From Lingula anatina (Eukaryota > Brachiopoda > Lingulata > Lingulida > Lingulidae), in assembly GCF_001039355.2 (NCBI RefSeq), contig NW_019773736.1:1424122-1488121 (forward strand): a stretch of DNA of 64,000 bases, read 5' to 3'. Below are positions 44,801 to 56,800 of this stretch, one piece after another; position 1 is the first letter of the stretch; each line of letters opens with the position of its first letter. A program made the position numbers and the translations under genes. Under the pieces are notes generated by a model, which did no database searches, was not told the origin of the DNA, and saw only the letters and a program-made list of their open reading frames with translations.

Positions 44801-47800
44801 GTCCTTCAATCCATCTGATACTGTTAGCCATTTCATGGGCAGTGAGTCCCCTTGTGCAATCGGCAGCTGGGTTCCTCTTTGAATCGATGTAGTGCCACTG
44901 TGACGGAATTGAACCTTCTCTGATAATAGAGACTCTGTTTTCAACGTATGTTTGAAATCGTTTAACTTCACTTCGAATGTAACTCAAAGTACACGTGCTG
45001 TCTGTCCAAGATATAGAATTGAACACAGGAAAAGTGAGTTCCTGTCGTATCATGTAATCTAATCTGACTGCCATAGTAGCTGCTGTAAGCTCGAGGTGCG
45101 GAATTGTAAGCTGCTTGATCGGTGCCAACCGAGCCTTTGACATCAACAATGAAGTACGTATCTGACCTGAGATGTCTTGTACACGGAGGTAACTTACCAT
45201 ATGCCATGGTAGACGCATCAGAAAAATGGTGTAACTGAATGCTGGCAATCTTCTCAGGCTGTACTGGCTGTACACATCTTGGTATTTTCATTTCTTTCAT
45301 CTTGGGCAAGCTGTTCTTCCAACCTGACCACTCTACCTGGGTTTTGTAAGGCACAGTTTCATCCCAACCTATCTTATCACGTGTTAAATCTTGTAATATC
45401 TTCTTCGCACTGATAGTGAAGGGAGAAATAAAGCCCAAGGGGTCATAAATAGAACTGACGACACTTAAAAGGCTTCTCTTGGTCAATGGTTTCTTCTCAA
45501 GATCCATTTTATAGATGAAACTGTCCACTTCTATGTCCCAGCAAACACCAAGAGCACGTTCTGTCGGCAAGGCCTGTAAATTCAAATCAAGGTTCTTAGT
45601 AGGCTTGCCTTTGTCTATGTCTGGTATCTTGGATAACACTTCTCTGCTGTTGCTAGTCCACTTCGTGAAGTGGAAACCTCCCATTTGCAGCAGACTCTGT
45701 AATTGACTGACCATGGTGATTGCCTCTGTTTCACTCATTACCGACTTTAAACAGTCATCTACATAAAAATTCTGTAAAACAGTATTGACTACTTCTGTGT
45801 CGTAATGACCTTTGTTGTCTTCTGCTGTGCGTTGCAATGCAAAATTACAGCAACTGGGACTCCATCTGCCACCGAACAAATGTACTGTCATTCGATAAAC
45901 TTTCTGTTCTCTTTCCAGAACTCCTTTAGGCCACCATAGAGAACGAAGAGAATCCCTCTGCACTTCTGGTATCTTCACTTGATGATACATAGCTTCTATG
46001 TCAGACATGATGGCTATAGGGTGCTGTCTAAAGCGTAACAATACACCTAATAAAGAATTCACAATGTCTGGCCCCTGTAGAACTTGACTACTCAATGAGA
46101 CACCCTGATGGCTAGCTTTTCATTCAAATACTACCCTTACTTTGTCTAGTTTTTTTAGGTTCACAACATTATGGTGGGGTAGGTACCATACACTGCCGTT
46201 TTCTTTGTCAACTTCCTCAGGGCTGACTTGTTCTGCATAACCTTTGTCAATTAAGTCCTCCATAAATTATGTGTACGCTTGATGTAAGTTAGGATCATGT
46301 GACAATTTTCACTTTAAGCTGTCTAGGCGTTGCTCGGCCATCTGCTTGTTTGGCGGAAAATGAGGCTGCCTGTCTTTAAATGGTATCGGTAAACTGTAAT
46401 GCTCGTCATGTTGAATCTTATCTTCCCATAAAGCGAGGACCCGCTTGTCTTCAATTGATAAACCCTTTTTATCAGATATCAATGTTCCATGCCCTTCTAT
46501 TTTCCAAAACTGTTCCAATTGCTCATTCAGCTCGTGATCTGCCTGAATAAATGTTGCCATGGCAACATGTCTACCCTTGCCACCAAGCGGTCCATTTAAT
46601 GTCCAGCCCAACACAGTTTTTGTCGCATATGGCTCATTTGGATTTTGACCTCTCTTCACATCAATAGGCATAAGCACCTCTGGATTGTCTTGCCCAATTA
46701 TTATGCTCACCTTGGCATTCATGTGATCTATTTCAGGAAAATGCACATCTTGTAAGTGACTCCACTTTCTGATGTCTTCTGCACGAAGCATGTTTTCCAT
46801 GTTTACAGGTAATGATGGTCTTGTATACACAACTGGCAAATCAATCACATTTTTGTCTTCTAAATCAGAAATCTGTAAACTGATCACTACAGTCTCTGAG
46901 ACACTATGTTCCTTTTCTAAGGTCGTAAGCTTTAACACTGCGTTTTCACCCTGTGCACCAATAGACTGCATCAACTCCTCTGAGCAAAATGTACTGGTGA
47001 ATCCCGAGTCCAGCAACGCACAGGTGTGCACAAACTGTGATTTTTCTGGAACTTTCACTTTCACTGGTACTATTGGCAAGGCAATTCGCATACCACTTTC
47101 CTTTCTGGTCCTATGAGCTCCATACGAAACTTCATTTACAGCACTGAGAGAAGTGTTTAGCCCTGTCTGAATGTGAGATCAATCTTCATGAACTGGTTCC
47201 CTTGTAACAGTTGGCTTCACCTGGTGCAAGAATTTAGTGTTTTTGATTGCACCCTTACACTGAGCATGTACGTTGTAATCTACACATCTCAGAGAAATGT
47301 CCTGGCTTTAAACAGTTGTAACACAGTTTATTGTCATTGGCAAATTTGAGTCTCTCAGGCAATTTCATGGCTTTGAATTCTGTACACCCAAATAGTGAAT
47401 GAATGCTGCCACACTTAATGCATGGTGACTGAATAGATTTTCTTGTGTCACCAATAGGCTGTAAACTGGTAGCTGTAATACTGTAACTCCATCGGTTGTT
47501 GGGTCGCCTCTGTGAATCACTGCGACTGTCACTCCTTTTCACATGTGCTAGGCCACCATACACTGGATCATTTGCTATTTCTGCATTTTCAACAACAAAT
47601 GCAGTGACATCTTTAATATCTGGGCACCTTCCTTCCTTTCTTATCTTACGTACTTCCTGTTTCCATTTGTGCTCCAAATAACCAGGGAGGCGTTCAGTGA
47701 TTTTGACCAGTGAGCTTTGTGTGCTCAACTCTGAGGAATTTCCCATTGCTTCAAGCGTTTCAGCACATGTTCTTAACTCGTCGGCAAAATCCCTCAATTT

Positions 47801-50800
47801 TGTAACATCATTTGCCTTTATGGCTGAGCCTGTCGTGATTTTCTTAACCCAAGTCTCCGTGATAGTATAGGCTGAACCAAATCTTTCCTTAAGCAATGCT
47901 TTAGCCTTCTTATATCCATCTTCAAGGTTCACTACAGCACAACACTGAATTACACCATGAGCTTTTCCACTAATGAAGCAAACGAATTAATCTTGCGCTG
48001 CTGTCCACAGTTTCTTTCTCCACACTATTTTCAAAAGTTTTGATAAAATTCCAATACTGAAGAGGGTCTCCGTCAAATTTGTCTATTTCAACTTTAAGAA
48101 TTTGTATAGAGTTCACTAAATGATGAATCACATCATGACTACTCTGGCACTGAACTCCATCTCAGCTTCAGCATACGCAGTTTCCTCTGCTAACAATTTT
48201 GTTCTTTCAGTGTCCAACTTGAGTTTCTCCCTTAGTTGTTTCAATTTCAATTCCTGTTCGTCCAAATTTTTCTTCACTTCAAAAGATGTCAATTCTGTCT
48301 CAATTTTTGCCTTCGCTTTCAAGCGAGCTTCAGTTGAGCTCGTGCTGAAACTGCTAAATAAGCTGGCCGTTTCTGTGTCTTCTATTTTTTGTTGCACGTC
48401 CATTTTGTCTAGATCTCTCGAGTTTCACTGTTGCGGGTGCCAATCAATTTTATTGAACTGTCAACTATATAACATATAGTAACATCAACGTAACATCAAC
48501 TGGAAACAAATGGTACAGTGTATCAACTTACATCAACGTGCAACTCGTTGCGAGAATCTGACGACTTGTCTAAGAAAGTTTAACATGTCATATCTGAATT
48601 TTTGTGCCAGGAAAAAACAAAATACAATCAACACCGATAGTACAATTATGCTCAAGTCACTATTAAAAAATAGCTACTCGTCAGTTACAAATACCGATCA
48701 TAAGTGGACAGTCACTGAGTGTGATGATGATTTATTCTTTGTAGTTTAAGGCCTCTGGCCAACAATACATTACAATCTGTATAGACACAGAAGACATATA
48801 AAATCAAGGCTTTACATACAGAAATAAATTATAAATACACCATACATATACCAGTATTTCATTTACATATCTGGAAGGTTAGCATTGTTATCTACAATTT
48901 CACTTCTTAGAGTAAAGGCGTTCAATAAAAATCTAGCCAGTGAGAAAATACTCTCTTCGTTCTCGTCAGACATTATAGTTGTAAACAAATATTTATTTGG
49001 AAAGCGGGATGTCCATTCAGTTCTAAAATATTTCAATCTGAATTCATCGTACAAGGGGCATAAAAGTAAAAAATGCATTTCGTCTTCTACTGTGTGAATG
49101 CCTAGTCTGAGACATAGAGGGCAAAACCTTTGATCTCTGTCGATTTTAGTATAACGGCCTCTTTCGATCATGAGCTCATGACTTGAGCAACGAAAATTTG
49201 AAAGTATTTTTCTTTGCTTGTAGGTTAAAGACAGTGAAAGGTATCGTTCAGGATTTAAAGCGCTTTTGTAGAGTTTATAACTGATGCATTTAGGTGATAC
49301 ATTAATATCGGCAAATATAGTTTGTTGTGCACAGTCTGTTATTCTAGTTCTAAATAAACTTAAAAACGCCTCTGCATCCCCGATATCGTTCGCTATCCAG
49401 GCGTACCCAAAACCATAATGAAATAATAAGTTTTTAATGCAAGTTGCCCAGGATGACCTTCCTTCGGTGTCTAAACGGCGTAACATAATATAACATTGCT
49501 TGGGGTACCTTTCTGCTGGCATGGTTAACAGTTTGACCCAGTATTTAACACATTAAGTCATATAAGACACATAAAGAGGGAGTCTACCACATTCGCTTAA
49601 TGCTAGAACATTTGTCACATTTTGATTTAAGCAGGCTACTCTTTTGAAAAACGGACATGAATTTGTTCAACTTTTGCGCACTGTTGAAATCCCCATATTT
49701 CTGCTGCATATATTAAAATCGGTTTCACAGTTGCATCGAATAGTTTAAAGGCTTCTTGATAATCAAAATATCCAAAATATTTTTGACAGCGGAATATTGC
49801 GTTAGATGCCTTTATCGCTTGTAATGACAAGTGTTCCTGCGTTCTAGACCAAGCTAATCGAGGAGTGAAAAGGACTCCTAAATATTTATAACTGGATACG
49901 ACCTCAATTCTATTTCCTTTATATGTCCATTTTTCGCATTTTTTTAATACGCCACCTCTCCTGAATACCATTATCTTGGATTTGTCTAGATTTAATTTCA
50001 TACCTGTTTCGTCACAAAAATCACTCACTGGATTAATTTGTCTTTGTAGCTTAATAACAGTTTCCGCAATAGTTGAGACGTCATCCGCAAACATTAAGGC
50101 ATGCAATTCTGTAAAGTCTGCAGTAATAAAGATTCCATTACCACATTTAAGTTTCATGTATTCGACCAAATCATTCACAAATAGAGAGAAAATAATCGTA
50201 GAGCTCACACATCCTTGTTTGGTTCCAATTTCGCATGGAAAAAATGGAGTAAGACAATTTTGTGTTTTTATACACGATTTGAGTTGGTTATACATGTACA
50301 TCGTTTTAAAAACTAATAGTAGATTACTGTTGTCTGGAATTCCTTTACGCTGCAGGCTTTTCCAGAGTTGTTCATGGACAAAATTATCATAAGCTTTTAA
50401 AAAATCTACGTAAAAAACATAAAGTCGACCTTTCTGTCTTGACAAATATTTTTGGATAACTGCTTGAAGGCTAAAGATGTTATCTGTTGCTGAATACCCC
50501 TTGCGAAATCCAGCTTGAGATTCGTCAATCACACCATTTTCCTCGGCCCATTACTAAGACTGTTCACTACAGAAATAGCCCTGTAATTATTAGGGTCTAG
50601 TTTAGCTCCTTTTTTTGTGAATTGGTGTGATTAGGCTTACGCACCAGTCTTGAGGGACGTTACCTGTCGATAGCACTTTGTTAACATTTTTAAATAAGGT
50701 AATGTTTTGCTTATAGTTTGCTTGTACATTTCTATACATGTACCATCAATACCCGCTGCTTTTCGGTTATTAAGTGATTTAACACTTTGAATAATTTCAT

Positions 50801-53800
50801 CTTCCGTTATATCCCTATCTAGTATACTCGAGTCTCTAACATAATATATATCTCTGAAAATACTTTCTTTTATATCGTCATTAGCATTAGTATGCTCTTT
50901 CATAGCAAACAATGCGTCACCTTCCTTGAAAATGCGGTAAATAAGTCATTAAATTTGCTCAAAAAAGCGTCTTTATATGTTTCATTCCATTTAAATGGTT
51001 GATGTTTAGATAGCTCGCATTCGTTATTGTTAATGTTTTGTCTAGCCGATTTATCGTAATACAGTTGGAGCTCGCATGAGACAGGAAAATGATCAGATAT
51101 ATCGAGATCACCAACACTGAAATCCTGTATGAAGGGAAAGAGTTCTGTTGAACACAAAATATAGTCTACTGTACTCCTTCCGTTATTTGCGGTGCACGTA
51201 ACATTACCCTCATGTCACTTAACCTACCGTTTAGCAAATGTATATCTCTAGTGCAGCATAACTCCATCAATGACAAGCCGAAATTGTTAAGTTCCGTGTC
51301 ACGGTTATTCCGTGGTAAAGAGAATGTATCACTGGGTTAGTCCGTATTTCCATTAAATATAAATACGACTGTGTCATTTGGAATATAGTCCAATAGGTCT
51401 TTGACTCGCGCATTTAAGTCACCTGCAATCACAAATGATACACATGGTCCGAAGTCCAGTTCTAATAACGCCAGATTTTCATTTAACAATTCTATTCCAT
51501 TGCTATTTTGATCATTGTATATGGTCGATCTCTCTGGTGCTATGTAGGTAAAGTAAAGAACAATATTGGACTGCGTGTTACATAAACGTTTGTCAACCAA
51601 AAATATAACACTCTAATGGAATTCTTTGTGGACGCGAGTAATAAGATTATTGTCGACCAGCTCGTTTTTAACAAAAACACTCATTTTTCGTGGGCTGTCG
51701 TAATTCGTGTACCCAGGCATTCTGCCAGTGAACTCATCAAATGCGGTTTGCCAAGTCTCACAAATTCCAATCAAATCATAATTAATGCAAAATTGAATAA
51801 ATTATTCGTCATTTAAATGCTTGTTTAAACCTCTAACATTTATTGAACATAGCTTACATGAAAGGCTGTTATTTTCTTCTGGCTTATTGATGTTAGTCAG
51901 AGGCTCGCGTCCCTACCCCGGGCTCTCGTATGGCTGAGATCCTGTTGCGGTAAATGCATTGTGATCCGTGACGTTTCGCTCATCGTACAGCTTTCCGTTA
52001 ATATACAGTCTATCCCTCACAAGTTTCACATTTTTTTCTCCTCGTTTCTTGTAGTCTTTCATAATTGGGTAGAGTTGGCGTCGCCTGTCCTCAATAGGTT
52101 TCGGAAACTGTTCGTGTATACCAAACTGGGTGCCGCGTAATTTATATGCTTTTCCTCTCACTTCCTCTTTATCAGTGTTATAAAGGAATCGCGCGACTAT
52201 TGGTCTATTCTTGCCCTGCACATACCTCCCGAATCTGTGAACATTTCCTAGCTCTATCCTTCTTTCGATTACAAGTTCATTATATATGAAATCTCGCAAT
52301 TTGCTCTCTGTATCTTCGTCCCTAGTCTCGCCTCCCAAGCCAGTAAATACAAGGTTATATTTCATCGATTTACATTGCAGGTCTATAATTACCTTTGAAA
52401 GCTCCTTTTCCTTTTACGACAACTTAACTATTTCACTGTTTAACTGCTCCACGTTAAGTTTTTGTCTTTCCATACTTTCTGTAAGCTCGGAAATTTCATT
52501 CTTCTGCTTGTCTAACGATCTAGACAGTTGGGGAATTTCCTCGGTTTTGCTATGCACTTCGTCCAATTTTTCCGAAACAAATGTTATTGACGTCTCAATT
52601 TCTGTGTTTTTCAGCTCTTGATATCATAGAAGGAAAAATTCAGGCACTAGATAATAAAGTCGTTTTCCTGGAAAACAAGGTACAGAAAAACGACTTTATT
52701 ATCTAGTGCCTGAATTTTTCCTTCTATGATATCAAGTTTTTGGAGCTTATGCATAATAAAGTCTAACTTTCTAGGTGTCTCTGAAAACTGTTCGTTGATA
52801 TTTTTGATCGATAGCGGTGTAGATGTTTTAGGTTCAGACAGTTTACCTGCATGGTCCATTGCTTCTGGGCTCGCATATAGTATATTGGTCGCTTCGCTAC
52901 TGTTCGTTGAATTGTGGTCTATAGCCGATGCGTTGTGAGTACTGTTCTCACTATTGTCGCTACACAAACCTTCGCCTTTCTTTCTTTTCTTTCCTTTTCC
53001 AGATTTTCCCAAACCCGCTTTATATATTCCCGTTTAGTCACTAATCCCATATTAAGCGAGGGTCACGCGCTGCTGTGTTGACTCCTTGCTGGGAAGGGGT
53101 AGCGGCCTCCTACTGCTGTGAGTAATCACACATTGTCTTCTAACTTGCGGCTACGCGTCGGTTGCATTGTATTCATAAAGTAACAGTTATTCATAAGGAA
53201 AGGGGCGGATGGTAATCTTACGGGAATTAAATCAGTTATCGATCTTGCGCGTACCCGTAGTCCGTTTTCTTAATGGCTACACGGCATGTGCAAAGGCGAA
53301 ATCTGGATTAGCTTTGAAATCATTCTGAAGAAACAAGAAGAAAAGACCAGCTTTTGTTGTAGGAACATACGTTATTTGAAAAATATGTTCCTTCTGACAT
53401 CTTCAGCGCTCTAAATAATAATGTATTTAGAATTCATTTTACCTAAACTCTGTAATAACTATCTAAATTATGTCAAACAACGTACTGTTTACTCCGGTAA
53501 AATCTGTAATGTGACTTCTAAAAACGCACCCATCAATATATATATTTTGTGAGGGAATCGTGTCCAGTACTACACTGTGTAACGATAAACGTCGTTCCTT
53601 TTTTAGTGGCTGAAAATCAAGCAAAACGACTTTCGTGGCCATTTGCCAGTTACTGGCTTTTTTTATTACTTTTACTATCTTATAATGTAACATTTGTATT
53701 TTTACAAATCAGGCATGCTACTTCTGCAAACAGGAATGGCCACACTTTGCCCTTAACTCTGTTACGAAATTACAATTTTTCACTTGCATAGGTGATACAT

Positions 53801-56800
53801 TGTATGTGCCTACTGCTTGATTAAGGACTATATCATACTTAATTGCCAGCACTACATTAAAAAACATCTCTCACGGCATAAAGCATGTCTGATCCCTGTG
53901 GTTTCTAAAATTAGAATATTACATACTTTGTTTGCCTACAGTTAGACTTACTTTCAAATTTTTTAACGTGGTTCTTACATGATTGACAGAAACCCTAAAG
54001 TGCCAATAATATTTTCTAATACTTAAAACTTCTCAGTAACTAAATACAAAATTGAACTTAAGACCTATTTAGAAGTTACCTAACCACCGTAATGAAAAAA
54101 TATATTCTTTTCTTATCTTAAAGAGAGGTAGTGGTGTTGGTAAAAATATTATTCTGTTCCTCTCTGAATAGTCTTTAGAAAAATATAAATAGTTTTTCAG
54201 TTTTTCAAAGTTAATATTTTTCATATTTGGTACCTTTCATGGAATGACCGTAAACAGCAATGCTTAAATAAGTGATATTGGTTTCATGGATTTTATAAAG
54301 GTACTTTTGTAGAGAGTTGTTTTGTAAGGCAAAAGTGGGATATATATATATATATATTATAAGTTATTTTCACCACACAACTTTTACCTGATTATGGCAG
54401 TATCACTCTTGTCATATATATGTTGCCTTTGAAATACCCAAGGTTACACAGATAAGGATGAGAAAAGCAGCTAGAAACAAACTTAATTTGATAATGAACA
54501 CTGTATCCCTCAAGAATCTACGTAATTGAAACCCACAAAACTTCTATGGAAAGTGCTCTGCATATTGAATTTGTATTTCCCATGTTAGGATTTCTTTGGA
54601 TATTATGTATGTTATTTTGGGAACTTCAAAGAAATCCAATGCGGCATTGCAATTTGTTTCAAATCAAACTACATTAAGGTCAATAATGTTAAAGGTTTAG
54701 TATCTCGATTGGCATCTGAAACATACCGGCCCAAGTCGTATTATTAGCATGTACTAGCGTATATACGTATTATCTTATTCTGTTACCTGTTTTTAGAACC
54801 TGCTCCGCTGGATAGACAACACACCACTTGTATTTTCGGACTGGTACCATCCAGACTATGACAAACTCTTTGTAGAGGAACGCTTCCGAACCGCGGCTAA
54901 ATATTCAAAAAATGTTCTCAGCGACTTTGCATTCATATCGAGTTCAAATCTATTGAACACTAAGCATCCTGTTTATGACCGTGGAATATTATGTGCAGCT
55001 ATGATTGTCACTAATCCGCACTACTCGTCCAACTGGATCATGATTCCTTGCCCGCAAGAATTCCATGCAGCCACTGTGATATGTGAATACCCAAGACACG
55101 CCAATGAAAGCAGTGGGCGGCAAGTGTCGTCGAAAACGACTAAAACTGGTACCTGTTCTGATTTTCAGTTTGAATGCGGAGACGGCACGTGTGTTTCTAT
55201 AGATTCTAGGTGTGACGGACAAAAAGATTGCCTAGACGGAAGTGATGAAAATATCACCTGTCAACTACTTCATTTCCGGCGTTGTAAAAACGGACATTAT
55301 CTTCATGTGTCCCGATTCTGTGACAAAGTGGCTGATTGTTCGGACAACTCAGACGAAATAGGTTGTATCTATCCGCCTTGTAAAGCAAATCAGTTTTATT
55401 GTGGCAGTGGAGAATGCATTCAAATGAGCGAAAGATGCGACTTAATACCCCACTGTAAAGATGGTTCAGATGAAGCACAGTGCGCTAATATTTACAAGAT
55501 GAAATTCTTTTCTTGTTTTTCTGATACATTTATCCCGTATTCACAGAAACACGATGGCGTGGTAGACTGTCTAGGACCCTTCGAAGAAGACGAAGTAGAC
55601 GAGTGGTCGTTACAACAACCAACGATTGAGCACTGTGGGAATCAGTACAACTGGACGTGTCACAACCACACCTGCGACAAATATTCTCATCTCGAAAAAT
55701 TATTTTTCCTTCGTGAGACTAAATCCGGCAAAAATTATAGAAATGCTCAGGTGTTCTATGAGAACGCATCTTGCTTTTACGAAAGCAATAAGTACGACAT
55801 CCTATCAACCTGCAGGACTGGGAAGCACCTTAAACAAAACGTCTCTCACCTCAATTCAAAATACTTTAGACTGGCTACTAAAGCTTTTTTTCTTGACCCG
55901 TCGCCATTATGCCACGGGTTCACATGTCCCAAAGATTTATATCACCAGTGCCCGTCGTCGTACTGCATACCTGCTAGATCAGTTTGCGACGGGGTCAAAG
56001 ACTGTCATGATGGCAGTGACGAAATAGCCTGTAACAGCTACTCCTGTCCAGGTATGTACAGATGTCGGGGGCAAAACAATTGCTTACCGCAGAGTCAGGT
56101 ACGGGACGGAATCCCTCAATGTAAACTGCGAGATGATGAAACATTCTATGGTTTTCAATGTCCACCCGAGTGCTTTTGTGAAGGGTTTTCGGTAATTTGC
56201 CCTGGATTAGTATTCAAGAGGTCACCAAATTCTAATCAGAGTAGATTAACTGAGGCGCCTCGTATAATAGGAAGAGATATGGTAAGGAGTCTCATTTTAA
56301 AAGATAATCATATATCAGAGGTCACATTGGATAACTGCACGCGACTGCTATATCTTGACTTATCAAACAATTCACTGGTTGAAGTTAATGAAACTATGTT
56401 TCAAGACACTGTCAACCTACGCGGAATTGACCTCTCAAAAAACAATATTAGCATCATCCAAAGTGATGCATTTTCCAATATGATTTCTCTTCAAGTTCTG
56501 AACATAAGCAACAACCCAATAGTTTCTGTTCCGCGGCATTGTTTCTACAATCTTCCCGCTTTGCAGCATCTTGATCTGTCAGCTGGTCTACTGCTTGTCC
56601 TGGACAACTGTTCGTTTTATAACGTCTCCGTTGGTGTTTTAAACATATCGAGAAACTTTGTCCAGACATTTAATGGCTGGTTGTTTTGTGGTTGGCACAA
56701 AGTACTGGCGATTGATCTATCTGGAAACCCGTTGGAAGTCAAACAGGACGAGGCACCAAGTGATGTCGACGTTATAATTGCAGATTCGTTCAGCATCTGC

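Larger units (their letters stand above)
42472..48689 (-). mobile_element. BEL/Pao-type LTR retrotransposon with both LTRs, decayed
   Basis: Two direct repeats, 42472-42734 and 48429-48689, about 96% alike by eye, begin TG and end CA on the minus strand. AATAC flanks both ends (42467-42471 and 48690-48694), the 5-bp target duplication expected for this class. The interior reads, right to left, gag with a CCHC knuckle, protease, reverse transcriptase, RNase H and integrase, the BEL/Pao order. The polyprotein is interrupted by stops and at least one frameshift, so this copy is not autonomous. High LTR similarity points to a fairly young insertion. Confidence 0.92.
48720..53150 (-). mobile_element. 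Non-LTR retrotransposon (LINE), decayed
   Basis: Reads right to left: ORF1 (about 53,012-51,913), then apurinic endonuclease, reverse transcriptase and a C-terminal Cys/His segment. The 3' end is about 48,720, with AATAAATCATCATCA-type tail repeats. The 5' end is not sharply defined (about 53,040-53,160). Several frameshifts and stops make it inactive. The clade (L1-, CR1- or jockey-like) cannot be settled by eye. Confidence 0.85.
41481..54796 (+). other. 13.3-kb phase-0 intron of the receptor gene
   Basis: Donor CAG/GTTAGT at 41481 and acceptor TTTTTAG at 54796. Joining the flanking exons restores a continuous C-type lectin domain ([10 protein letters not shown] then NLLRWIDNT), which supports the intron strongly. 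It holds an AAT microsatellite, a MITE fragment, a BEL/Pao element and a non-LTR element, both antisense. About 53,160-54,796 contains no recognised feature except an AT run near 54,342. Confidence 0.88.

Noticed and set aside
46772-47116. Plus-strand open frame of 114 residues inside the BEL/Pao element
   Set aside because: Antisense shadow of the protease region.
49976-50392. Plus-strand open frame of 138 residues inside the LINE
   Set aside because: Antisense shadow of the reverse transcriptase.
55626-56027. Second-frame open stretch of 133 residues in receptor exon 2
   Set aside because: It overlaps the LDLa coding frame, which shows clear domain constraint; the alternative frame has none.
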